64,000 nt of DNA, taken from positions 39,959,787 through 40,023,786 of the forward strand of contig CM060064.1 of assembly GCA_030533445.1 (NCBI GenBank). The letters are read 5' to 3'. The notes under the pieces were generated by a model. It was not told where the DNA came from. It saw only the letters and a list, made by a program, of their open reading frames with translations, and searched no databases. Shown here piece after piece: positions 1 through 12,115 of the stretch (positions are counted from its first letter, which is position 1; every line of letters starts with the position of its first letter). This DNA is from Cyprinodon diabolis (lineage: Eukaryota; Chordata; Actinopteri; Cyprinodontiformes; Cyprinodontidae). A program made the position numbers and the translations under genes.

Positions 1-227
1 ATTTCGTTAGCCGTGTCCTCACACACAGCAGCAGCAGCAGCAAAACAGGACCAGAGCTGTTTCTGAGTCAATCTGATATACAACTAATTAATTTCTAATC
101 CCTGATTGATGTGCTGATGCTGGACCGGAAAGAAGGGAAAATGTGGCTTCTGCCAAAATTCTTTCTACTTTTAATCTATTCTTACAGATAAACCAGACTA
201 AACAAACTCACTAAAAAACTGTCAACG

Positions 228-259
<32 letters not shown>

Positions 260-414
260 TGTTTTTGTATGCAGTAAGTATCTCCTGTAGCAGTATTTTA
301 CACACGGGCTCTGTAGTAGCATTTAACAGAAGACACTCAACTGTTGCTGTATAACAGTCTTTTGTAAAAGATTCTCAATGTTGCTCAAAATATTCTTCAT
401 GTTATTCAATTCAG
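1..414. other. No gene seen; AT-rich with a poly(T) run
   Basis: There is no coding signal. A 29-base poly(T) run lies at 228-256. It could be the poly(A) tail of the minus-strand LINE remnant that begins just after it, but no target-site duplication could be identified to prove this. Confidence 0.5.
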
Positions 415-1440
415 TTTATTTATTTAGCGCCAATACACAACACATGATATCTCAAGGCATTTTACAGAGACAATTAAACCAGATCATACAATCAGATCGG
501 TTCAAAGTTTTCTATCTAAGGAAAACCATTTGATTGTATCGACTCATAGACTCTTCAGCAATCCCTCAAACCAAACATTCATGTAGAGACAGTGGAGGGG
601 AAAACTCCCTTTTAGCAAAAAAAAACCTCCAGCAGAACCAGACTCAGTGTGAGCGGCCATCTGCCGAGACCGACTGGAGTTCAAGGAGACAGAAGCAAAC
701 ATGAAATGAAAGAGCAATACAAAAAGTAACTATAAACCAGCTCCACATGCCCCGTCCAGGAAACACAAGGAGATGAGCTCCAAGCCAGCTATAATGTCAG
801 AGGATGAAATAGAGTGCATACAGTTTGTCACAGTAAAAAAAAACAAGACTAAACTGAAAAATAGGCTAAGCTCCAACATCTATAAACAAAGGTGTTGATG
901 TCATTAGCAAAGATGATATTTATCTCTGGTGATGAGAAACAGCAGTGAGCATAACGTTTAGAGATTGAACTACTGCAGAATGGGAGAATAGAGATGGTAT
1001 GAAACAGACTAATGAAAAGGGGTCCCTATGTCCTCCAGCAGTCTAAGCCAATAGCAGCATAACTATAGAGATAGCTCAGGATAACCTGAGCCCCTACCTA
1101 TAAGCTTTATCAAAAAGGAAAGTTTTAAGCCTAGTCTTAAAAGTAGACAGGGTGTCTGCCTCACATGCTAAAACTGGTAGTTGGTTCCACAGGAGAGGAG
1201 CCTGATAACTAAAAGATCTGCCTCCCATTCTACTTTTATACATTGTAGGAATCCCTAGTAAACCTGTAGATGAGCACAAAGTGCTCTGTTAGGAACATAA
1301 GGAACAATCACGGTCTCTGATATAAGATAGAGCTTGGCCATTTAAGGCTTTATATGTTAGAAGGAGGATTTTAAATTATATTCTAAACAACAGGAAGGAA
1401 CAAGGATAAGAGAGATATGATCTCTCTTGTTTTATAAAGC
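415..1440 (-). mobile_element. Degenerate LINE-type retrotransposon remnant with 3' region
   Basis: The right part carries a broken reverse-transcriptase C-terminus on the minus strand (see 1094-1279). The left part (about 415-850) is a sequence I recognise as a widespread fish interspersed repeat, with phrases such as ttatttagcgccaatacaca and cctccagcagaaccagactc. Read on the minus strand this is the order RT end, 3' region, then the poly(A) at 256-228. An L2-like clade is my best guess from the RT tail. The exact family and boundaries are inference. Confidence 0.5.
1094..1279 (-). pseudogene. LINE reverse transcriptase C-terminal fragment
   Basis: A 61-codon open stretch holds the motif block FSYQAPLLWNQLPV, followed by ADTLSTFKTRLKTFLF. 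This matches the typical C-terminal end of LINE-2-like reverse transcriptases: an aromatic/APxLWN-LP block, then a STFKxxLKTxLF block. Only the tail of the protein is present. No catalytic YxDD region, endonuclease or upstream frame is readable, so this is a dead fragment. It sits at the 5' side of a minus-strand 3' region that runs to about 415. Confidence 0.6.
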
Positions 1441-1538
1441 TTTACATTTTTAAAAGCTATTGAGCAGGACAAAAAAATGAGCTACCAATAAAGTAAATTG
1501 AAATTGACACAAGTAATAATAAATACAAATGCCATATA

Positions 1539-2266
<728 letters not shown>

Positions 2267-2536
2267 CTGCATGCATCTTTCTGCATGAGCATGTGTGGGT
2301 ATTCCAGCTTCCTTCCAGTTTGATGTAACTACTTTTTAGATGTCGAAAACATATTTTCTTACTGTTTGGTATTAAAAGATCAAAAAGCTTCTTAGAAGGA
2401 AAAGTAATGATTGCTTTATATTGAAGGACAATTTCATAATTTTTTGGGATGGATTTCTCACCCCTTTACGGCAGGGGTCTTCAACGTTTTCCAGGCCAAG
2501 GACCACCAAACTGATAGCGAGATGGAGCGGCGACCC

Positions 2537-2542
<6 letters not shown>

Positions 2543-2618
<76 letters not shown>
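2543..2618. repeat. (TA)n microsatellite inside the outer hAT
   Basis: About 38 TA units. It continues on the far side of the nested element (3687-3696), showing that the inner hAT landed in it. Confidence 0.95.
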
Positions 2619-2621
<3 letters not shown>

Positions 2622-3686
2622 TTGTGCCTGAACGCGTTCATTGAACGAAAGTTCATATTTTGGGCGAACGTGAACTGAACGTACTGTATTACTGCCTGAT
2701 GAAAGTTATTGTGAACTCATTCATTCTGGTGTCTGTGAACGGCACGCTCTCTCAGTTCAACTCCGTTCAATAGGTTGCCAGATTTCTATAGAGCCCTCCA
2801 GGCGAAACCCCGGCTAAATCACACCGTAAACAGGCCTTAATATGTAGCGGGAAAAACACCCAATCTGGCAACACCAGCTACCAGTGTCGTAGCCTACAGC
2901 CGCGTGCGTCATCAAAACAAAATGCAGCGTGGAAGCCACAGCAGCATGGAGGCGACCGTGGAGGCGACAAAGCAGCAGTATGATCACTTAAACAGTTTTA
3001 TGACCAGGTGGTCGGTGAGGATGATGGCAACAATCTTACATTTCTCTGCAAACTTTGCCCGCCGGCTTTCAGTAAAAAAAATCCGCACTTAAACCTCCCT
3101 GGTATAATTTTCCAGGATTCCAGTATTCCTTTTTAGTATGTACTGAAATGGAATTTCAAATGGAAAAAATAATTAAAATAAAAAAAAAAACATTTGCACC
3201 TTAAAGACTACTTTCCTGTTTTTCTTTTAATAATTCCTCATAAAAAAAGACCATTCAAGCAGCACATTTTTCCTGATGTTTTTGAGAATATACTGTAGGG
3301 GTGAAAGCTGCAGCTGCTACTAGTGTGAAGTGAATGGACAGCAACAAAGCGTTAAAGTAACAATGGGGAAATGCTGTCCCCTCAATGCTAATGTAAACCC
3401 TGGTTGGATAAGGATTCAAAACTGGATATGAAGATGAAATCTGACGCACAGTTTCAGTGTTACAACTGATAAAATAATTGCTGTCTGTGGTTCTACAGTA
3501 GGCTATGGTGTAAGTGAGCAATATATGAAAAAAAAAAAAAAAGAACTATGAACTAGTTCATTTTTTGGAACTGTGAACTTAGTTCAAAATTTTGAATTAT
3601 GAACTATGAACTGAACTAGTTCATTTTAAAATGTGTGAACTGAACTTTGAACTAGTTCACGTAGAAAGAGAACTTTCCCAACACTG
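2617..3686. mobile_element. Inner hAT-type element, nested in a TA microsatellite
   Basis: The left end is TAGTGTTGTGCCTGAAC; the reverse complement of the right end is CAGTGTTGGGAAAGTTC, an end common in fish hAT elements. The flanks are identical 8-bp tatatata (2609-2616 and 3687-3694), though in a TA tract that is weak evidence alone. Both subterminal regions are packed with short motifs of the type gttcatgaactagttcac in both orientations, typical of transposase-binding subterminal repeats. It keeps a fragment of a BED-finger coding region (2996-3100) and nothing else of a transposase, so it is an internally deleted copy. Confidence 0.75.
2996..3100 (+). pseudogene. BED-type zinc-finger fragment of a hAT transposase
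   Basis: One frame reads FYDQVVGEDD, then NLTFLCKLCPPAFS. The pattern FxCKLCP resembles the first Cys pair of the BED finger at the N-terminus of hAT transposases and ZBED proteins. The His pair and the whole catalytic RNase-H-like part are absent. The short leader upstream (from about 2922) is Ala/Thr/Gln-rich. It is a relic inside the inner hAT and is not expected to make protein. Confidence 0.45.
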
Positions 3687-4030
3687 TATATATATATGTT
3701 GGTCCTATAGTCACTCGATTACAGATGGAGTAATTACACCCTGGGATTCTGATTCTATTCCTCGTTGATGGGACGGGTGTTGTGAATGAAATGGTGCCAA
3801 GCTTGAACGAGCTCCTGTGTGCCGCTGAATGTGTGCACTGATGACTGAAAGACATCTTCTTCCTCCATTTATCTCCTTACTACAGTGTGTTGAATTCATG
3901 TTAATGTGGATTTAAAGACATTTCAATTGGTGGAATATAAAAAAGTCTAATAAATCAAAACTTTCGCGATCACCGTGCAGTACCTCTGTGGACCCCATGG
4001 GGGTCGCGGACTGCCTGTTGAAGACCACCG

Positions 4031-5012
<982 letters not shown>

Positions 5013-6479
5013 GCACAAAAAACAGTCTAATCCTGCTGTTGAGGTGGCCACCTAAAACAGAGAGCAGGCAAAAATAACAATGTTGTTTCACATGCTCTAA
5101 TGCCAGTTGATCAATAGTATTTACCTACCTGTAGACTTGGCCAGTGGAGCTTTGTTGGCCCCTTGGGGTTTCACTGCAGACAGCTCACAATCCAGTCCCA
5201 GGTAACTCCATAGGACAGACCTTTTAATTGCTTTGTTCACTGTGAGTAATTGAGGGTTGGAACACGTTTGCCACGAGGAGTGTGACTTCACTTGGCCTCC
5301 GTCTAATTAATCCCGTCACACAAGCCTTCTGCCTTTAATTTTCACTTTGCACGCGGTATTGTGAGGTGCGAATACAACTGGAAATATAAGTTGGTAACTG
5401 TATACTGCATGCTGAGCCAGATGCACTACAAATGTAGCCATATGGATAGACAGAGAAGTGTTTGTTGTTGTTTTTTTTGGTACTATTTCTTTCTGTATGA
5501 GGAGGAACATATTGTCAGACATCATTTTAGCACAGCAACTGTCCCTATGCTCTGATTTGATCTCATTACATACTAGACCCAAATCAGATCCACGGAACTG
5601 TATCAATATGGTTTCATTAGCATACTGATTCATCAGCTGGTTAATTAGACAAATTTCCTATAGACTGATTATGCCTCCTGGACCTCTTGGTGTGAAGACA
5701 TATAGAGTGCATTAGTAATTTAATTAATCCCTCATACAAGGGAAGGTATCATTTAAAAAAAAAATAATGTTTAACAGAAGTCTCACTCACTCAGTCATGC
5801 TGTTCAAAAAGATACACAAGAAGAGAAAAGGGGACAAAAAAGTATTGGACTAATGAACTAAGCAATCAAATCAGTCATCTTGATTGTCTTGCAAGTCTCA
5901 TATAATTGTGTAGATATTCTGTCTAATTTCAGTTGTGTAAATTGGTCATAAAACAAGTTATTGCATCTTTTATTCTAAAACAGTGAAAGTATTCAAAATA
6001 CATTTCTGTCTCTTACAGTGTGTGCTTTAATGTTACCAATTCAATTTTCCATTTTGGCCAAACAGTTTTTGAAGGCATAAAACATCAAGGTCTAAATGTT
6101 TAGAAAAAGATAAAGCTTTTTTTTTTTAAAGCTTTTTCACCTAAAGTTATGATACTTCTCTTCTAAAAAAGACAGGCCAGCGATATATACATTTCTAAAA
6201 ACTTTAACACCAAAGTATTCTGCACCAATAGGAATAGTAAGTTCAAGTCAGGTGAGATGAAGCCCAACCATAGCCAGATAGTAGCTCCATGATAGTGCAG
6301 ATAAATGGCTTCTTGATGGGGTAACATTTATCAGATTTAAGCCAAAAAATAAAATACTATATATTTTATCACTGTTGTTCAGCACTCTCCACCAGAGGAA
6401 AATGCAAACATATTTGTATTCCTTATTTGTTGAATACCATGAGAGAAATTTGTAAATGAAAAGTAATGTAAAGAGTTGC
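5013..6479. other. No gene seen; AT-rich intergenic DNA
   Basis: No exon-like or repeat-end structure could be supported. The longest open frames have no recognisable motif. Confidence 0.5.
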
Positions 6480-6614
6480 TGTCATGATCTGCCCTGATAG
6501 CTGGCCTTAATTGTTCATGTCATTCACTTGCTTTATTCTGCCAAGTCTCTGATCATCTCTGATCTCATCCACCTGTAGGTTCTGCAGTATATTCAGTCCA
6601 GCCCAGCTATCCCT

Positions 6615-6908
6615 TATGAAACAAGAATATATTGCAATATACTGCTAAATATCATGCAATACATGAGTAAATATGTTCCTATATATGATATTTAGTATTT
6701 GTATTTTCTAATATATTGCAATATAAGCATAGACCATATATGTGTATATATTGATAAATATAAGAATAATGTATTACAATTAAGACAAAAAATGACATTA
6801 TATTTTTACATTTAACAGTCTGCCCTGATAAGCTACATGTTTCAATATATATTGTTCCATTAGACATTCATACAGACACACACAGTCAGATAGGTATCCT
6901 AAAAAATG
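6615..6908. mobile_element. AT-rich 294-bp insertion of unknown family
   Basis: The host LTR sequence tatccct occurs on both sides (6608-6614 and 6909-6915), a 7-bp duplication (part of the second copy is the host continuation). The insert is strongly AT-rich and carries the motif atatattgcaatata twice. No terminal inverted repeats and no tRNA-like promoter were seen, so the mechanism and family are unknown. Confidence 0.55.
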
Positions 6909-7647
6909 TATCCCTGAGGAAAATCGAGGCCAGATCATTGTTTGATGTTTGTTTGCTGTCTGTTTAGTTACTTTAGTTTATGTCCTGGTTCCTGGCGACC
7001 AGTGGATTGTGAAGGTTTTTGTGTCCGTCTTGTCTCCTGATCATGCCTTGGTCCTTCTCTAGGAAGCCCTCATGGTTTTGGCTCGGAACGCGGAGAGGAT
7101 CAGTTTCAATCCCGTAAGCCTGGCTCCTAGGGGGAGACCAGTTTAAAGTTTCCTGCAGTAATCCCTGTACCACGTCTTGTCTCTGTTCCTCAACCAATCT
7201 GCATCTGCAGCCCGTCTGTCTGCAACTCAGCATGTCTGTGAGTTAGTTGCTGGACTCTCTGGATCTCTGAACCAGCCTGAACACTCTGTGGATTCCTGTC
7301 TTTTCCTGTGTGTGTTAGGATCCTCAGGCTTGCCCTCCAGAGGGCGCCGAGGATCCTCTTCTGCTCTGTGTTTTTCCTTAGGGTTGGAGTTACTGTGGGG
7401 ATCTGTAGACTACCCTCTGTCTCCAGCAGAGTGCGCCGTGGGTCTTCTGGAGCTGGAACCTCCCTGCACACCTGTTGCTAATCCTCTCATCAGAAGACCT
7501 CTCCTATATAAGCTGACTTCAGACCTTGCCTCAACGCCGCAGTGTTGATCTTAGTTGGTTAGCTTCCAGAGTCTCTGTTACAGATTGAATATTGGTTGTC
7601 TCTAGTGTGAGATCAGATTCTAATCCCTCCTTTGTCTGTGTCTCACA

Positions 7648-7823
7648 GGAAACCTGTCTCTGGTCTGAAGCTCAGGAAGAGCTGCCTCACTGGAAACCTG
7701 TCTCTGGTCTGAAGCTCAGGAAGAGCTGCCTCACTGGAACCCTGTCTCTGGTCTGAAGCTCTGGGAGAGCTGCATCACAGGAAACCAGTCTCAAGCCTGA
7801 AGCTCTAGGAGAGCTTAACCTGC
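7648..7823 (+). repeat. 44-bp tandem repeat inside the LTR, about 4 units
   Basis: Units begin at 7648, 7692, 7736 and 7780 with ggaaacctgtctctggtctg or a close variant, an exact 44-bp period. The last unit is more diverged. The other LTR copy has only about one such unit (near 1790-1830), so the array expanded after the copies separated. Confidence 0.88.
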
Positions 7824-7866
7824 TAATCTGCCCTGGTGAGCCAACCTGAAGGTTCCTATGTGGAAT

Positions 7867-8100
7867 CACCCTGAAGAATCCCATGTGGATGTTCCCTGTT
7901 GTTCTCTGCAATGAGCTGGAAGCTCACCCTGAAGAATCCCATGTGGATGTTCCCTGTTGTTCTCTGCAATGAGCTGGAAGCTCACCCTGAAGAATCCTAT
8001 GTGGATGTTCCCTGTTGTTCTCTGCAATGAGCTGGAAGCTCAGCCTGAAGAATCCTACGTGGATTTTCCCTGTTGTTCTCTGCAGTGAGCTGGAAGCTCA
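7867..8100 (+). repeat. 58-bp tandem repeat inside the LTR, about 4 units
   Basis: Each unit contains ccctgaagaatcccatgtgg, then ttgttctctgcaatgagctg; the period is 58 bp (starts near 7867, 7926, 7984 and 8041). It lies right after the 44-bp array and upstream of the polyadenylation signal. Confidence 0.88.
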
Positions 8101-9239
8101 GATCAAGGTCTGCTATGCTAAGCCTGAAGCTAGATGTTTAGCTTCTTATAAACTCTGCTAACCAACAGTCTCCGGTCCCAGTCAAGACTCTAGTGAACCA
8201 GCCCTGAATCTGTTCTAGATCATATTCTTTATCGTATGCTTGTGAACCATAATAAACTCTGTTGAACTTTTACCCAGTTTCCGTGTATGATCTGCATTTT
8301 GGGCTTAACTCTAAGAACCCATCATGACAGTGTGGACCAGAACTACCAATCTAGCTGAGGACTCCTGGATCTCAGACCTGTCCGGTTCTGACCTGTCAGC
8401 TCTCTGTGGTTGTTGCATTGATCAGGGACACCCTGGACGGCCCTGTGCTGGATCCTGTTTGGGCGTTCATCGGATGGATCCTGCCTTCCATGCAGAGAAT
8501 AGACTGAACTGTTAAACCAGGTAAGTGACTCATTCTGATAATCATCTCCTGTCAGATGATCGTGGTCTCTTACCTGTGTTTTTCCATCCAGAGATTGTCA
8601 GTGATTGGATGGTGCCCCTTTCCCCGCAGTTGCTGCAGGTCCACAGATCCATAGCAGCCTGTTTCTATTCTGTTTAAGTTCTGTTTTGTTTTAATAAAGG
8701 TTTTGAACTTTCCTACTGACTGTCTCACCTTGAATACTGGGTCCAACTGTCCCAATTTATGGCAGTTGCACACCAAAGCAAAGCATTAAATAGCTGATAA
8801 GGATGGCATATAGGAGTTTTAAGTCTCCACAGCTTGGTTTTACTTAGGTGTGTGAATGTATATATTATTTATTTTATTTTGTCTTTCTTAAGCAACAGAG
8901 CAGTAATGTAGAGTGAGATCTAGTTTAGTACAAAAACAATCCTGGTACAATTTGTGTGAATCACATTACCTCATGATGTCAAAAACAATGTAGGAATATC
9001 ACATTTTCTGCAGGTAAATAATGATTATAGTCAATTAGAAAATTCCCTCTGAAGAAGATATATATCTCAACTTACCCTTATTTGGTACATAGATAAATTA
9101 ACATCAAACTCTGTTTGAACTGTGAGACTAGCAAACACAACATTTAGACTAACACACAATCAGATGAGAACAGGCAGAACAGGCAAAAGGCTGCGATTAG
9201 CAAAAACAACTGCAACTTTGAAAAAGCTGCAATCTAGCA

Positions 9240-10080
9240 CTGCATGATGGAAGTGCTCGAGACCACTACAACAATAAATTTCCTGCAACCAAAGCTTGGT
9301 GCAGGTTTAAGATGTGACCACAAAAACATAGCGGCTTCTCAGAACTCAAAGATTAGGCATCAAGTACATTGTGCGATTTTCGGGGCTATTTTCCAGTCGT
9401 GTGAGAATCTTTCGATCGGGGTGACTTTCAGCCTGATCATGTGTCGTACGTCGTGTTGTGTATAGGGGGTAACAAGGGGTGATCAGCCTCTCACGACCAC
9501 CTCCCGATCAGGAATCGTGAGGTCGGGAGAAAATCAGACATGTTTGATTTTCTCCCGACTGTCGTGGGCAAAGGGACTCAAGGGATTATGTGCAAACAAG
9601 GATTCTTCTTTTTCTTCTTCCTCTCAGATGTAAACATAGCAGCATGGCAGGGATGCAATGAGTTAAATGGAGTTCTATCTGTGAAATTGACAGACCGTAG
9701 TAGTCACGTTTGCTCAGCCATGTCTTTGTCCAAATATGTGGTCGCCTTTTCTTTTTAGGAAGTTCAGCACAAATTTGCACAAATTGCGAAGGCAGCGCGT
9801 TTCCCTCTAGTGATCTTAATATTCCCCTTCTATTTGTTTGGCTTCCAGATAGACGAGTCAGAGAAGCTCAATCTCACTGCGTGGGCTGAGTCCGACGTGC
9901 TTTTTAGTCGTACAGTGTGAGCAGGTAGATCCCATGAGAGCGTCATGCTGCACATACATCGCTCACATGTATGTACAGCTCACTCTGTATGACGAAACCG
10001 CAGAGTTTTGTCGTACAGTGTAGAAAAAATCAGGCATAAACTGATAGAAAAAATCAGTTTATGCCCGGCATTAAAGACAG
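9240..10080. repeat. Dispersed fish repeat with palindromes, Harbinger-like
   Basis: The phrases ttccagtcgtgtgagaatct and gatcggggtgactttcagcc are ones I associate with a PIF/Harbinger-type non-autonomous family in fish, but this was not checked. A perfect inverted pair of 15 bp lies at 9522-9536 and 9545-9559 with an 8-base loop. A direct repeat gtcgtacagtgt occurs near 9907 and 10010. Another inverted pair (catacat...atgtatg) lies near 9953-9975, and a tail palindrome around cagtttatgcc at 10030-10075. Ends are not resolved. Confidence 0.5.
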
Positions 10081-10191
10081 AAAAAAAAATCAGCTGCCAG
10101 TAAAAAATTTTTAAATTGTCAAAGGTATGAATAAATAAAAATTATAAAACATCTAAATCATGAATTGATTTTGAATATGTACATTTAGATA

Positions 10192-11460
10192 CACTGCCTG
10201 GCCAAAAAAAAAAGTCGCCAGGAGGATTCAGATAATTACTATTATCTATCTACTATTATTATTATTCTATTGGATAATTACTGCATGGGCGATTATCTTT
10301 CAGCTTGCAACAAGTTATCTAACCCCAACTGGTGCAATGACTTGCTTCTGATTTCCTAAACAACCATGTCGAAAGACACATCCCGGGGTCATGGAAAAGA
10401 TGTTAGTCTGTTTGAGAAGGGTCAAATCATTGGCATGCATCAAGCAGAGAAAACATCTAAAGAGATTGCAGAAACTACTAAAATCGGGTTAAGAACTGTC
10501 CAACGCATTATTAAAAACTTGAAGGTTAGTGGGGACCCATCATCTTCAAGGAAGAAATGTGGCCCGAAATGATCATGATCGGCGATCACTTAAACGTGTG
10601 GTGAGATCAAATAGAAGAAAAACAACAGTAGAACTCAGGGCTATGTTTAATACTGAAAGTAAGAGCATTTCCACACGCACAATGCGAAGGGAAATCAAGG
10701 GATTGGGACTGAACAGCCGTGTAGCCGTAAGAAAACCACTAATCAGTGAGGCTAACCGGAAAAAAAAGGCTTCAATTTGCTAGGGAGCATAAAGATTGGG
10801 CTGTGGAGCAATGTAAGAAGGTCATGTGGTCTGATGAGTCCAGATTTACCCTGTTCCAGTGTGATCGGTGAATCAGGGTAAGAAGAGAGGCAGGTGAAGT
10901 GATGCACCCAGCATGCCTAGTGCCTACTGTATAAGCCTGTGGAGGCCGTGTTATGATCTGGGGTTGCTGCAGTTGGTCAGGTCTAGTTTCAGCAACAGTA
11001 TGTGCTCAAAGAATCAGGTCAACTGACTACCTGAATATATTGAATGACCAGGTTATTCCATCAATGGACTTTTTCTTCCCTGATGGCACAGGCATGTTCC
11101 AAGATGACAATGCCAGGATTAATCGGGCTCAAATTGTGAAAGACTGGTTCAGGGAGCATGACACATCATTTTCACACATGGATTGGCCACCACAGATTCC
11201 AGACCTCAATTCCATTGAGAATCTTTGGGATGTGCTAGTGAGGGCTTTACGCAGCGGTCAGACTCTACCATCATCAATGCAAGATCTTGGAGAAAAAATA
11301 CTGCAACACTGGATGGAGATAAATCTTTTGACATTGCAGAAGCTTATCGAAACAATGCCACAGCGAATGCGTGCCGTAATCAAAGCTAAAGGTGGTCCAA
11401 CAAAGTATTAGAGTGAATGACCTTTTTTTGTTGGCGACTTTTTTTTTGGGCCAGGCAGTG
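10192..11460 (+). mobile_element. Tc1-like DNA transposon, complete length, inactivated
   Basis: The ends are cactgcctggcc... and ...ggccaggcagtg, followed inward on both sides by a poly(A)/poly(T) run and the GTCGCC/GGCGAC motif, so the terminal inverted repeats are intact for about 28 bp. The element is flanked by the TA dinucleotide (10190-10191 and 11461-11462), the Tc1/mariner target. At 1269 bp it is the size of an autonomous Tc1-like element with one transposase gene. The gene is broken (see 10366-11411), so this copy cannot make its own enzyme. Confidence 0.92.
10366..11411 (+). pseudogene. Tc1-like transposase, broken by two frameshifts and two stops
   Basis: The intact enzyme would cut the element out and paste it at TA sites. 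Visible parts in order: an N-terminal paired-like helix-turn-helix (about 10400-10530, motif GLRTVQRIIKN); a second helix-turn-helix and linker (STRTMRREIKGLGL); then the DDE catalytic core with SDESRF (first Asp), FQDDNAR (second Asp) and SIENLWD (Glu). All three catalytic positions are still present. Breaks: the frame shifts between about 10540 and 10575, shifts again in an A-run near 10762-10770, and has stops TGA at 10869-10871 and TAA at 10932-10934. Both stops look like C-to-T decay (CGA to TGA, CAA to TAA). It ends with GGPTKY and a stop, the usual C-terminus of this family. Confidence 0.9.
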
Positions 11461-11765
11461 TACATATGAATATATCATTAAATAAAACAAGTAAACAAGC
11501 CTGGTGGAACTCCTGAGTAAAAATCTTGCTGAGAAACACTTTGAGGCTGTGATCAGGTGTTTTCTTCAAGGTTCAGGAAATGTTCAGTGGGACCACTGCA
11601 CCTTTTGACAGGTATGTTGGTTCATGTTCATGAGGAAGGTAATTTAATATGTCTAGGACCTTTTTTTTTTAGAATTATTTTTAAATGAAAATTTAAAAAT
11701 CAACATTTTATTTTACAATTTTATAATTTAGTAAATGTTTATTTATTAATACTGTTTTCAATTCA

Positions 11766-12115
11766 TCCATCCATCCATTTTCTGTCATGCTTATCCCTGC
11801 TGGGGTTGCAAGGGGTGCTGGTGCCTATCTCTACCTGTCAATGGGCAATAGGCAGGGTACACCCTGGACAGGTTGCCAGTCTATCGCAGGGGAACACAGA
11901 GACAAACTGGACAAACAACCATTCATGTACACACTCACACCTAAAGAGAACTTAGGGGAACCAATACCCTAAAAGTCATATTTTTGGCAAGTGGGGGGAA
12001 GCCGGAGTATCCAGAGAACACCCATACCTATACGGGGACAACATGCATGGAAGAACCCGGGCCGGGAATTAAACCTAGAACCTTCTTGCTGAGCTAACCA
12101 CTTTGCCATTCAGTA
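11766..12115 (+). repeat. Common teleost LINE-tail-like repeat
   Basis: It opens with catccatccattttctgtca and continues tgcttatccctgctggggtt, gggtacaccctggacaggtt, caaacaaccattcatgtaca and ggagtatccagagaacaccc. I recognise this order from a very common fish interspersed repeat, usually treated as the 3' part of a LINE. No protein is encoded. The exact clade is uncertain. Confidence 0.6.

Larger units (their letters stand above)
2472..4030. mobile_element. Outer hAT-type non-autonomous element, interrupted by another hAT
   Basis: The left end reads CAGGGGTCTTCAAC and the right end reads GTTGAAGACCACCG, so the termini are inverted repeats with two mismatches. The flanks are an 8-bp near-duplication: ctttacgg (2464-2471) and ctctacgg (4031-4038). 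Imperfect inverted ends starting CAG plus 8-bp target duplications are hallmarks of hAT elements. A (TA)n tract near its left end took a second insertion (2617-3686). No transposase of its own is readable, so it is a MITE-like derivative. Confidence 0.75.
7313..8329 (+). mobile_element. Solo LTR (copy 2), 1017 bp, nested in the outer LTR
   Basis: It begins TGTTAGGATC and ends CATCATGACA, and is flanked by an exact 5-bp duplication gtgtg (7308-7312 and 8330-8334). It is the same family as the LTR at 1539-2169: same ends, TATA box at 7505-7511, AATAAA at 8251-8256 and shared blocks. It is nearly 400 bp longer than copy 1, largely because of two internal tandem arrays (7648-7823 and 7867-8100). 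Confidence 0.82.
6480..8764 (+). mobile_element. Outer solo LTR, split by two later insertions
   Basis: It starts TGTCATGATC and ends TTTATGGCA. The 5 bases before it (6475-6479, gttgc) are exactly repeated after it (8765-8769), fixing both ends. The original sequence is in three blocks, 6480-6614, 6909-7312 and 8330-8764, about 0.97 kb together, with a polyadenylation signal (taataaagg) near 8692. The first gap is an AT-rich insertion with a 7-bp duplication; the second is a different solo LTR with a 5-bp duplication. No gag or pol is present. Confidence 0.78.

Noticed and set aside
7648..8100. Regular direct repeats resembling a CRISPR array
   Set aside because: Units are contiguous tandem copies without unique spacers, in a vertebrate LTR.
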